DNA of 64,000 bases from Branchiostoma floridae (taxonomy: Eukaryota; Chordata; Leptocardii; Amphioxiformes; Branchiostomatidae), in assembly GCF_000003815.2 (NCBI RefSeq), contig NC_049982.1:961604-1025603 (forward strand). The letters are read 5' to 3'. A program made the translations under genes and the position numbers. The notes under the pieces were generated by a model. It did not search any database, was not told the origin of the DNA, and worked only from the letters and a program-made list of their open reading frames with translations. Position 1 is the first letter of the stretch. Each line of letters opens with the position of its first letter. Below, one piece after another: positions 45,206 to 55,329 of the stretch.

Positions 45206-48200
45206 TTAGCCACGGAAGCAGGTGTACCCAGACGAGACGTCCTCCTTGCAGTTCCAGCCGGGACCGCAAGACGCCGCAGTGCAGAGGTCGCCAGAGAATG
45301 CCCTCCCAGCAGGCACTGCATCAAAAGTAAAACAGAACAAAATTGCTCATAAGCTGCTTCGCGATTTAAACTGCGCACGCTCAATGAGATACATTGTGGG
45401 TAATATACATACCGAAGTTGAATGGCCATTAGACATAAATGAAACACGTCAGTACTTGCATTAAGAATGGTCTAGACAAAAGATGTCGGCATATTAGTGG
45501 TAGCCACTTTTGACCTGGCACATGCGCAGTTCAGGCCGATGGTCTTTAAGATACATGATTTATCTAATTGCAAATTTAAAGGAATGTAAATTTTTGTATG
45601 ACATTGAGATATCTAAAACTTGGGAACTTATCTTGCACCGACGAGCTGCCTGGGTTTGTTATGTATTTCGTTGTCTGCAATTTCAATGAATCTAAACTTT
45701 TAAAAGAGTGTTACGTACTTTGGCACAGGAAGGCGTCCGGCATGTCCGCACACACCCAGCCGGAAGGACAGGGGTTTGGGTCGCACCAGTTTATATCTTA
45801 AAAGAACAAAATTCAACAGATTCTTAGGCCGAAAAACTAAGTATTCTGTCAGAAGCAAAGTTGAACTTGCCCAAATTTTTGGTTGACAAATGATGGCAAA
45901 TCAATTTGACATTTGATATTTGTAGTTTGTATAGTGCAAAATTTCAGTCCATCTTTTGTGTTGAAAATAACAGCTCAACTTTGCTTTACAATGAACCATG
46001 TTATATGAACGTTCAAGATGGATGACATCTTTGCAACTTTTTTTTTATTTTGGTACTGTTCAAAACAACAGATCCAGTGTGGACCGTTGTTAGCCTGGAA
46101 CGGACGGACGGTATACTGCTTTTGCCTAACTAGTTAACGAAATGTATGGGCGACTGACCGTTGGCAGAATTTCAAGATGATTAGACAGATACCAATCATT
46201 TAACATGTCATACAAAAAGTAAGTACTGTCCTACAGTACATGTATTTCAAACGAAATGAGGAGTTACCTGTTTCACAGCTGTTCCCCGTGAATCCAGGTG
46301 GGCACTGACAGGTGTAGCCGTTCACGTGATCCACGCAGGTGGCGTTCTGAGGGCAGGGAGAGCTCTGGCACTCGTCAATGTCTGAAAGTGGAAATGCAAA
46401 ATAATCTGTTAGATTCAAAGTTCTAAAAATTGGAAGAATACACATTTTATGTAATTATACTCTGTCTGTGAGACTCGAATGTGAAAAACGTTTGATTTGC
46501 CTAGTATAGGATTGACCACCTATTTTGACACTCTTATAAGGCTAAGTTCTTTCACCATGCATTCGGTAGGTTGTGAGTTCGATCCCTGGGCGAATCACAT
46601 CAAAGACTTTAGAATGGTACATGCTGCTTTCTCAACTTATGATTCAGCGTTTCAGGGGAAGGGTATACGTATGGTGGTTAAGTTGAACACGCCGACCACT
46701 ACCAGTGAACCAGTCACCTGCTTTAGTGACTGCATGAACAGTTGTGTGGCCCATGTCTACAGATAAGAATGAAGTATGGGTACATAATCTGTTTACTACT
46801 GGACTTAAGCTCACATTTTTTTCAATCATATATGTTTTATAATCTGGTTACATTTTCTGTTGGTTTCCCTTTAAAACTGAAGCAGGATTTTTAGTAACCC
46901 TCCGGACATCGTTATTTAGACCAGTCCCATAAAATCCTTCCTGTACCAGACGGTGCTGGACGTCGCTAATCCCCGCACTATTTTCTACTCACATATATGG
47001 CACCTGTCTCCGAACCAGCCGGGCTCACACCGACAGACGTAGTACGGCTGGTGATCACAGTTGTCGTGGCAGGAGTAGTACGTCTCGTGATCCTCACAGG
47101 TCCCGTGGACACAGGGAGAGCTACTACAGCTGCTGGGTTCTACAGAAAGCAAACACAGTATCGTGGTATGTGCATGAAATGCGTCTAGATTAACATCGTC
47201 ACAATAATCCACATCCACCTCATCACCAACATCGTCATTTTTATCATCTTCATCAACATCATCATCATTATCATAACCATTTCGGGTGTGTCGCATGGAT
47301 CAATCAAGAACGTAGTATTTGCATCCAAAACAATTGAGAAAATTATTCCTTAATCTCCCTGAGATTCAGTGAATGTGCATTAACCAGAAGCATTGAAATC
47401 AAAGATAATACTACTCACTAGGGGCAGTTATCAACCAAAACGATGGAAAGGAAAGACGTCTTGGTATACGTAAGTTAAGATTATGAAAAAGAGAAAAGAA
47501 ATCATGAGAGAAGTATGAAAGTTAGAAACGATGACCCTGGTCGAGGTTATGTAGATATAAATGTTTTCATGCTTACTTGCGCACAGGGCAAACATGTCGC
47601 TTAGTCCTGCCCCCCGAACTTCTGGGTTACGAGTTACAACATCAACTCCATTTGCGCTGTGGTCAGTGCTCCAGTTGGGACGGTAAACGAAAGTGTCGTG
47701 AAGGGCGGGACATAGTTGAGCGGTGTTCGTTGTGCACAGGTGGGCGGACAGGATCAGGAGAATAGCGTTGCTGATTTCATCGGCACTACTCGTTATGCAG
47801 CCTGGCGCCCAAAGTTGACNNNNNNNNNNNNNNNNNNNNNNNNNNNNNNNNNNNNNNNNNNNNNNNNNNNNNNNNNNNNNNNNNNNNNNNNNNNNNNNNN
47901 NNNNNNNNNNNNNNNNNNNACCAATGTTCACTGGCCAGTATCCCTCCTTACATAGGGAAAGAATTACACATACACACACAAACTGAACAGAAACATCGTG
48001 TGTTTAGTTTGAGTCCTACTTCCAGACTAACCTTGCATAATCGTTCCGCGTCCCCTGGGACTCGGTCTGCGCATGTGTACTGAACAGTGGATGGAGACCT
48101 ACTCTAACAAACAATAACTCCCGTAAATTAGTAGCCTGTTCCATTGACCCTATGACCTGTCATGTCTGTCTGATCAACAACTTGTTCTGTCACCTCTGAT

Positions 48201-51200
48201 GACCTGTACTTCCTGCCATTTCGACAGGTCATTTCCCACACACTGCATTCAAATGACTTATGCATTGGACTAAACATCCCGTCCATTCTTCCCTAGGCTT
48301 GATTTGTTTAATGTTCGCCTCTGGTAACATGGAAAGACACAGAATTCTTTTTTTTAATACTAAACCATTTTGATTGATTGACAATTGCAATCATCGCCAT
48401 TTCAATATTTTTTTTTTTACATTCTTGTTTAAAGAGTGGAAAATGGAGCAGGGGGCCCCATACCCTGACCATGTGCCTCCTTAAGCTAAGGGCACAACCC
48501 GCCGTACGTGCAATTTGTCCGTACGTTTTTTTGGGAGGCCACGTCCGCCACGTATTTCCGAAAACGTTGAGGATGTACAGGGCAGGCGCGTCGCCCGTAC
48601 TGGCACGTATGGGGGGCGAATCCGCAACCTGATTAGATGGCACACAAAGTTTTGCCTGCGCGTAAAGTTCTACGGCGTGTCTGCGTGTTCCAAAGTCCGT
48701 CGGATTCCCTACGAGTTCGTACGGAGGCGGTACTTACCACTTTCGGATCCCAAAAGATTGCCCACGTTTTGGCACGTAGACGGCACGTATTTGCACGTAC
48801 GGCGGGTTGTGCCCCTAGCTTTACCCTAGAGAGCAGATCCTCTGGCAAGCATACTTCTATTTAGAACAGGCGGAAATCAATGCACGAGCGGTTGTCATCC
48901 ATAAAATTACGTCGGTGCGCATGCGGCCTAACTAAACACCAACCCAAACAAACACACAGACCGAAAGCTCCGTAGACGGAGTCAACAATGAGACAGTCCT
49001 CCCCGGCCCAATTACTCATTACTCGTGATGATATTTTCTGGAGAAAAAGTGTCTTATCATCCAGTTTTATGGGTACAAAAATTCCATTCACATTCCAAAG
49101 TAGTCTCTACGAGACCTCCTGGCGGACCGAAAATTAGTAGAAATTGGCTAGGGAATATTGGAGGAGGCATCTTTTCCCCTTCTAAGGACCCGCCATGTCC
49201 ACTGAAAAAATATTTAATAGTTACCTCCATGAAATGTCATGGAGGTTGTTACCTCCATGAAATGTCATGGAGGTTATATTTATTACCTCCATGAAATGTC
49301 ATGGAAGTTATATTTTCAGTAGCGTTTGTGTGTGTGTGTCTGTCTGTCTGTCTGTCAACAAGATAACTCAAGAACGGCTGGATGGATTGGTTTCATACTT
49401 GGTGTGTTGGTAGGGTGCGATGAAAGCTGAAAGTGATTAGATTTTGGGCTCCCTAGCGGCTATCCGTGGTACTGCAGCGCAACTTCCGGTTTTGCTATCT
49501 CGTGCTGTGAACAAGCTATGGTCCCAATTTCTTAGGGGTTAGATAGCTCTTGTGCTCAGGAATAAGTGACATAACTTTGGGCCCCCTAGCGTTTAGTTTG
49601 GGGATAGCAGGGGCATTTTTGTCAAAAACTTCTGAAGCAGATAACTCAAGAAGGGAACAACTGATTTTCACGATTTTTGGTATGTAGGTACCTTACACAA
49701 TGTTGTACAATATAAAATACTAATCATGCAAAATTAGAGTACATTTGCATAATTAATGAGAATATTCTATCATAGCAGTTTTTCCAATGTATCTCCTGTC
49801 CCCGGAATGATATGATCTTGACAATTAGGTTGTAGACAGCTGTCAGCGTCATGACATGGTGGGCCAAGTTTTAGCCCCCTAACATCTAATTTGGGAACTG
49901 CATGGGTATTTTTGTCAAGACATTGCAATGAAGATAACTGCAGAGAGGAATGATGGATTTCCACAATTTTAGGCATGCAGGTAGCTTAGGTTAATACGTT
50001 CATAATGATATACATGTTATGCAAAAGAGGACAGTATTTGCATAATTAATGAGGAAATTTTATAATTCCATTATTTCAATAACTTGACTTCAATAAATGT
50101 AACAAATGTACATTATGATAGATGGAACATAAGCAGATGCCAAACATGCTAATTAGGAACTGATTTGCATAATATTGCAATGATATTTGCTCAATGATTA
50201 ATGATAGGAATTTCGTACTTGACGTGTATGTTAGTCAATGATGAACATCACCATGCATGAATCATGAAAATGTGCAAGTCTGTTGCATAAAATTTACAAA
50301 AGCTTGAATATTTCATGGAGGTATGAGGTCGCCGAACTCTAGTTTAATATTTTTCAGTCTACCAAGAGTAAAAATGAATACTTCTTACCAACGTTAAGGA
50401 GTCACCTTACCACCTAATGGCTGCGTGAACAATGTTTGTACGTGTAATGGATTGTTTTGGCACATTGTGGTATCGCTTGGAAACAATATAACCCTGTAAC
50501 CAAACTGTCAACTACTAATAATCTCCAAGCAGATTCTTCAATGGCATAAGATAGTATCAAACTGGCCAAGGAGTATAGTCAACCAATGGGTGCCCATTTG
50601 CCATGTAGCTAAACACACTCCTAAGCTGGCTTCACTCCTCTGCCAGCTTTTGATACTATTTTATGCTACCGTAGAATCTGCTTGGAGATTAACTACCAAC
50701 GGTTTGGGAGAATTAATTTTAGTGATAAAGGAATTCCATATCACTAGCAATCGCGATGCCACGGCTTCTGCAATGTGATTCACAAACCGTTGCATAAAGA
50801 TAGCTTTTTACTTGCATCACTTGTAGTTTTAGTGCACTCTCCCACAGCAGAGATGAATCTGTGTCGTAGAAACTCCTGAAGGAGTATATTACAACGTTGG
50901 TCCCTCTGATTAGGAGAATGTTTTTATGTAGCTAGTTGGTAACACATGTCTCAGCAGTTTTCTTAGTATATAACGCCTTAGAAAATGAACGCCATGCATC
51001 ACAGAAAAATAATCAAGTCTTAAATACGTGATAATCTATATGGTGGTGATATCGTATTATTTTACCAAACGAAGAATACATGGATTTCCTTCCGTTCATC
51101 GGGTAAAATAATAAAAACTTGATCAATTAAGATCGGACGCGATCGGACATAATCATACGGCTCCATGGTTAATTTCCATCGTCTAGTTAATTGACTTATT

Positions 51201-51363
51201 TAAACACAAAATAACTTAACGTAATTAAGATAGGATAGGCAAGATAGCATAGACATAGACTCATCTACTGTTAAACAGGGAAGCACGACTCTTCGTGTCC
51301 ACCGAGCTTACCTTGTGCGGTCCCACACAGTACCAAGATCGACAGAAGGACGCGAAACCCCAT
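45206..51363 (-). CDS. Secreted EGF-domain protein, partial gene model
   Basis: Exons recognised on the minus strand: 51363-51312 ([17 protein letters not shown], a signal peptide; donor GTAAGC), 47819-47577 (5' end in a gap; ends L-S-D-M-F-A-L-C-A, donor GTAAGC), 47139-46993 (EGF-like, [11 protein letters not shown]...[12 protein letters not shown]), 46381-46268 (calcium-binding-type EGF, D-I-D-E-C...[12 protein letters not shown]) and 45315-45206 ([12 protein letters not shown]...G-Y-T-C-F, stop at 45208-45206). Donors are all phase 1, as is usual for shuffled EGF modules. The EGF folds imply an extracellular adhesion or signalling protein. The domain in the 47.6-47.8 kb exon is not recognised. 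AATAAA on the minus strand near 45071 may end the transcript. Exons may be missing in the gap. Confidence 0.65.
45214..45315 (-). CDS. EGF-like terminal exon of the secreted protein
   Basis: Acceptor TTTTACTTTTGATGCAG is followed by a frame with [20 protein letters not shown], then G-Y-T-C-F. A GT at 45213 would make a phase 1-1 exon of 102 bp; reading on gives a stop after two more codons. The relic 29899-29798 has the same 102-bp spacing. Confidence 0.55.
46268..46381 (-). CDS. Calcium-binding-type EGF exon
   Basis: A symmetric phase 1-1 exon of 114 bp with acceptor TTTCAG and donor GTAACT. Six Cys in EGF spacing; D-I-D-E-C and N...Y-x-C-x-C are the calcium-binding EGF signature. Confidence 0.9.
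46533..46830. mobile_element. Possible SINE-derived fragment
   Basis: TTGTGAGTTCGATCCCTGGG contains a B-box-like GTTCGATCCC, but neither an A box nor the TTGTGCCCTTGGG body is seen. It is weak evidence for an intronic SINE of another family. Confidence 0.35.
46993..47139 (-). CDS. EGF-like exon (laminin/Delta-like spacing)
   Basis: Phase 1-1, 147 bp, acceptor TTTCTGTAG, donor GTGAGT. Eight Cys: an EGF core with an additional loop S-C-H-D-N-C-D-H, ending [13 protein letters not shown]. The extra pair is unusual for a plain EGF repeat. Confidence 0.85.
47820..47919. other. Assembly gap, exactly 100 N
   Basis: A round size suggests a gap of unknown true length. It cuts the exon ending at 47577. 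Confidence 0.99.
48490..48814. mobile_element. MITE with perfect 24-bp inverted ends (GGGCACAACCCGCCG)
   Basis: GGGCACAACCCGCCGTACGT + GCAA is mirrored exactly at the right end. Subterminal ACGT-rich repeats (CACGTA, CGTACG) fill the element. A truncated relative is at 20982. Confidence 0.85.
49210..50345 (+). mobile_element. Dispersed 1.1-kb element with palindromic ACCTCCATGA head
   Basis: It begins with three copies of a perfect hairpin, ACCTCCATGA-AATG-TCATGGAGGT (last copy TCATGGAAGT), then TG/TCTG repeats, AACTCAAGAACGGCTGGATG and alternating AT-rich TTTGCATAATTAAT blocks. It ends CATGGAGGTATGAGGTCGCC + GAACTCT, so ATGGAGGT is at both ends. Relatives are at 26560-27340 and 35850-36140. 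There is no coding frame, and the superfamily is unknown to me. Confidence 0.7.
50519..50692. mobile_element. MITE, ATCTCCAAGCAGATTCT family
   Basis: Inverted ends AATCTCCAAGCAGATTCTTC and AGAATCTGCTTGGAGATT, with TGATACTAT / ATAGTATCA inward. Confidence 0.8.
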
Positions 51364-51590
51364 GATGTAGAACACTTTGGCTACTAACGCTTGGAGGAAA
51401 CAAAGAAGGCCTTGTGCCGCAGCGGAGCTCTGAACGTTGTGGTGAAAGCCCAACGCTGACTGTCAGTTACCAGGAGAGGTTGGATTGTTTGGCGGACGTT
51501 AATGGGTTTGTAGTACTAGTATTTTGAGAAAATAGAGAATGCCTGGTACACTAGCGGACTTGTAAACTTTGCGATGACAGCGGTAAGTTG

Positions 51591-51802
51591 GCGATATAGC
51601 CTCCATAGCAGGCTCTCTGAGGCCTTTTTGGCTCATAATACACATTTTGCTGTCCATTGCTTTTTGTACTGGGTCGCTGATTGCCGGCCGTCGCTGATTT
51701 GTTGGCCCCTCGGAGCGACCCAGTACAAAAAGAAATGGCCAGCAAAAGTGTACTATGAGCAAAAAAGGCCCCAAAGAGCCTGCTATGGAGGCTACTATAG
51801 CC
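51591..51802. mobile_element. Hairpin MITE, about 210 bp
   Basis: Two arms of about 95 bp (ATAGCCTCCATAGCAGGCTC ... TTTTTGTACTGGGTCGCT) face each other around GATTTGTTGG. Arms are about 85-90% paired by eye. It lies just upstream of the EGF gene's signal-peptide exon. Confidence 0.8.
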
Positions 51803-51954
51803 GATTGTGGGTTAAGAGTATAGAAGTGGATTGTTTGGCAAGTGTTAATGGGTTCGTGTAACCATGTAGATGGTAACAATGTACACTCAGATGGTTAACG
51901 GTGGAGGACATATTGGCCTCACCAAGAAGTCTGCAAGGGGATTGATACATATAG

Positions 51955-52088
51955 AATACAACACGGTGTATTCCGTATCGCCCAAGGTATCAGCCCGACC
52001 GCGGGTCGGATCGCACGACGGCCGGATGGTGATCCGACCCGCGGGAGGGCTGAGAACGAGGGTGATGCGGAATACACCGTGTTGTATT
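51955..52088. mobile_element. Hairpin MITE, AATACAACACGGTGTATTCC
   Basis: AATACAACACGGTGTATTCC and GGAATACACCGTGTTGTATT are exact inverted ends, continuing imperfectly to GGTCGGATC / GATCCGACC. The core is GC-rich (GCACGACGGCCGG). Confidence 0.85.
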
Positions 52089-52379
52089 TCATTTATGTCA
52101 TACCCACCTGAGAAAACCCATGTTTTGATGCGAAATGCGTCAGAAGTTGAACAAATTTGGTGCCCTCGAACAATAAGTGTTGCAACAGCAATGTTCCAAC
52201 GTCCGAATCAGGTATTCGAATTGCCAACCACGCCGTATTCGGCCCACTCGAAACAGTTCGATTTATTCGAATGGAGCCTGTGTGACACGCCTTTCGAACC
52301 GGTCTGATACGGAAGTTATGGCCCGGTCCGGAACACCCGTATCGAATGTTTTCGCGTCACAGGTATGACATGAATTATT

Positions 52380-54030
52380 GTGTATGTAAGATTGTATGCA
52401 TATTAACCCTTATAAGTGTCAATATAGTCATAAGTCCTTGTCATCATTTCTTTGGATTTGTTAATGTCGCCTTCTCAAACGCCCGTACAGGCGACGAGAG
52501 GGGCAAAGAATGGACAAAAAAGACCAAGGGCTCTCGGCCGAAATGTTTTGGCCGTGATGGACGTTAGGGTGTCGACTGTCAAATTTTGTTTAAGTCAAGC
52601 AACGACCAAATCACTCAAAATCATTCCACGTGATCCAGGTCGTTATCTAGAACATTTCTCGGATGCATAGAAACAAGCAACGACCAAATCACACAAAATG
52701 ATGATAATCTACATGATCAAAACTAAAACATGTCTCGGAAGCACATGCGAAGAAACAGCAGCGAGGCATTGGAAATCGATTCTTAATGACAATTCAGGAG
52801 AAAATTATAATAGTTAATACAACGAAAGCAAAGGTAACCTAGAATATAACACATCTCGAAACGTGACAGCTTCTTGCAACTATAATCATAGCTTTGATCT
52901 TAGTACTTGACTGTTATTCAAAGCTGCTTTGTCTGCAATTTTTTTTTATTTTCTTATCTTTTATCATATAATTCACTATTTAATTCATTATTACCTGAAT
53001 ATGAGTGTGGACTTCAAAACTAATTGTAGACAGTGACGAAATGTTTATTATATCCATATAAATGCTATGTCATCGGAAAATGAACTGAAAATCTGAACTC
53101 ACAATGTGAGCCATGGAAAGATGACGAAGATGGCACACTTGGCACAAGACTTTATTGTTATGAGGAGGTTCTTTATACCCGGAGCCGCCGCCAAGAAAAC
53201 ACTGTCATAACATATGTAAATACTTGACGTTTTTTGACCGCATCTGAACTGTGGGCAGCGACACCTGTCCTGCAGGACAATGTGAACCAGTCAGAATTGC
53301 CATTAAGAAGGTTTGCAGACGGTCACCAAAACGTCATTGTGAATAAAGCAATGGTTGTGTAAAAAGCTTCTCTTTATTCAGTGACGTACCAACCTGATGA
53401 AACTATTCACAGATGAAAACACTGTCAAGTTCAAACTAAGTTCACGGCATATATGGAAGCACAGGTAATTCTTCACTAATCAACGGGGTCTCTAACAAGC
53501 ATCACTTTGTGATGTACTTCATGAAGTCTCTCTTGCTACTAGAATACAGCCTTTGATATAAGTCATTACACTGTCAATTCTTTGGGTATGTTGTAGTTGT
53601 CCATATGCATATGAGCCATTAGTGGGAAAATTCATCATTGTCATTTTAACAAGAGAGTTTCAGACAAAAACAAAGATGTCATTTTTTTTCATTAGGAAAC
53701 AGAAATCTCCCTTTATGACCTTTTTGGGCAAGATGACACACGTCTGACTGTCTAGCTATATAGTATTATCGTGGACAATGGTCGTAATAGTTGATATACA
53801 TATTCCAACAGTCTATGTACAGAATACTTACAATGTAGCTTTATAGCATTCTTTTGTATCCATGGCACAACAACGTCAGTTCCGCATTTGTCCAAAACAT
53901 CCATCGGCTAGACCTATTTCTGCTGCATCGTCATTTATCTGATGCAACAGCAGAAATGATGAAAATGTTCTAGAAGAAAAAGTTGCTGTTTCATTGAAAC
54001 TATTCAAACAGCAGCCAAGCATTGTCCTCT
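52380..54030. other. Intergenic stretch, little recognised
   Basis: 53220-53390 is a decayed copy of the repeat around 59350-59510 (CTGAACTGTGGGCAGCGACA, CACCTGTCCTGCAG, AATAAAGCAATGGTTGTGTA); its hammerhead-like core is mutated. No gene is supported. Confidence 0.5.
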
Positions 54031-54039
54031 CCTTCCCCT

Positions 54040-55240
54040 CGTATTGGTAGCCTCTACCAGGCTCCGTGGTTCGGTGGTCTAATTGTAGAAATTGGACAAA
54101 TAGAGTCAATAGTACGCTAGGGGAGTCAGCCGGCCGAGTAGGACCATATCCAAACGNNNNNNNNNNNNNNNNNNNNNNNNNNNNNNNNNNNNNNNNNNNN
54201 NNNNNNNNNNNNNNNNNNNNNNNNNNNNNNNNNNNNNNNNNNNNNNNNNNNNNNNNNNNNNNNNNNNNNNNNNNNNNNNNNNNNNNNNNNNNNNNNNNNN
54301 NNNNNNNNNNNNNNNNNNNNNNNNNNNNNNNNNNNNNNNNNNNNNNNNNNNNNNNNNNNNNNNNNNNNNNNNNNNNNNNNNNNNNNNNNNNNNNNNNNNN
54401 NNNNNNNNNNNNNNNNNNNNNNNNNNNNNNNNNNNNNNNNNNNNNNNNNNNNNNNNNNNNNNNNNNNNNNNNNNNNNNNNNNNNNNNNNNNNNNNNNNNN
54501 NNNNNNNNNNNNNNNNNNNNNNNNNNNNNNNNNNNNNNNNNNNNNNNNNNNNNNNNNNNNNNNNNNNNNNNNNNNNNNNNNNNNNNNNNNNNNNNNNNNN
54601 NNNNNNNNNNNNNNNNNNNNNNNNNNNNNNNNNNNNNNNNNNNNNNNNNNNNNNNNNNNNNNNNNNNNNNNNNNNNNNNNNNNNNNNNNNNNNNNNNNNN
54701 NNNNNNNNNNNNNNNNNNNNNNNNNNNNNNNNNNNNNNNNNNNNNNNNNNNNNNNNNNNNNNNNNNNNNNNNNNNNNNNNNNNNNNNNNNNNNNNNNNNN
54801 NNNNNNNNNNNNNNNNNNNNNNNNNNNNNNNNNNNNNNNNNNNNNNNNNNNNNNNNNNNNNNNNNNNNNNNNNNNNNNNNNNNNNNNNNNNNNNNNNNNN
54901 NNNNNNNNNNNNNNNNNNNNNNNNNNNNNNNNNNNNNNNNNNNNNNNNNNNNNNNNNNNNNNNNNNNNNNNNNNNNNNNNNNNNNNNNNNNNNNNNNNNN
55001 NNNNNNNNNNNNNNNNNNNNNNNNNNNNNNNNNNNNNNNNNNNNNNNNNNNNNNNNNNNNNNNNNNNNNNNNNNNNNNNNNNNNNNNNNNNNNNNNNNNN
55101 NNNNNNNNNNNNNNNNNAGTATATTGGTTTGGATAATGGTCCTACTTGGCCGGCGGACTTCCCTAGCGTACTATTGACTCTATTTGTCCAATTTCTACAA
55201 TTAGACCACCGAACCACGGAGCCTGGTAGAGGCTATCGTA
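54040..55240. mobile_element. Element with 100-bp inverted repeats around a gap
   Basis: Left 54040-54156 and right 55128-55240 are inverted and nearly identical (GCCTCTACCAGGCTCCGTGG, ATTGTAGAAATTGGACAAAT, AGTCAATAGTACGCTAGGG). They are related to the GGACAAA MITEs. 961 N lie between the arms. Confidence 0.8.
54157..55117. other. Assembly gap, 961 N
   Basis: Undetermined bases between inverted repeats; long frames across it are artefacts. Confidence 0.99.
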
Positions 55241-55329
55241 TTGGCACAACCGGCATGTTCAATCCAAAGCGTTTTTCAGAAAGGTTCCTTTTGGCTGACG
55301 TCTCCCACATCGAGAGCGTTTAACAAGTA

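Larger units (their letters stand above)
37997..45355 (+). repeat. Segmental duplication, copy 2
   Basis: Counterpart of 21735-29930. Private insertions here are a SINE (39497-39890), an hAT-type MITE (40463-40899) and a pogo-like MITE (41211-41391). Confidence 0.8.

Noticed and set aside
52346-52670. Two overlapping frames of about 70 codons
   Set aside because: Basic composition but no homology I recognise and no good splice signals.
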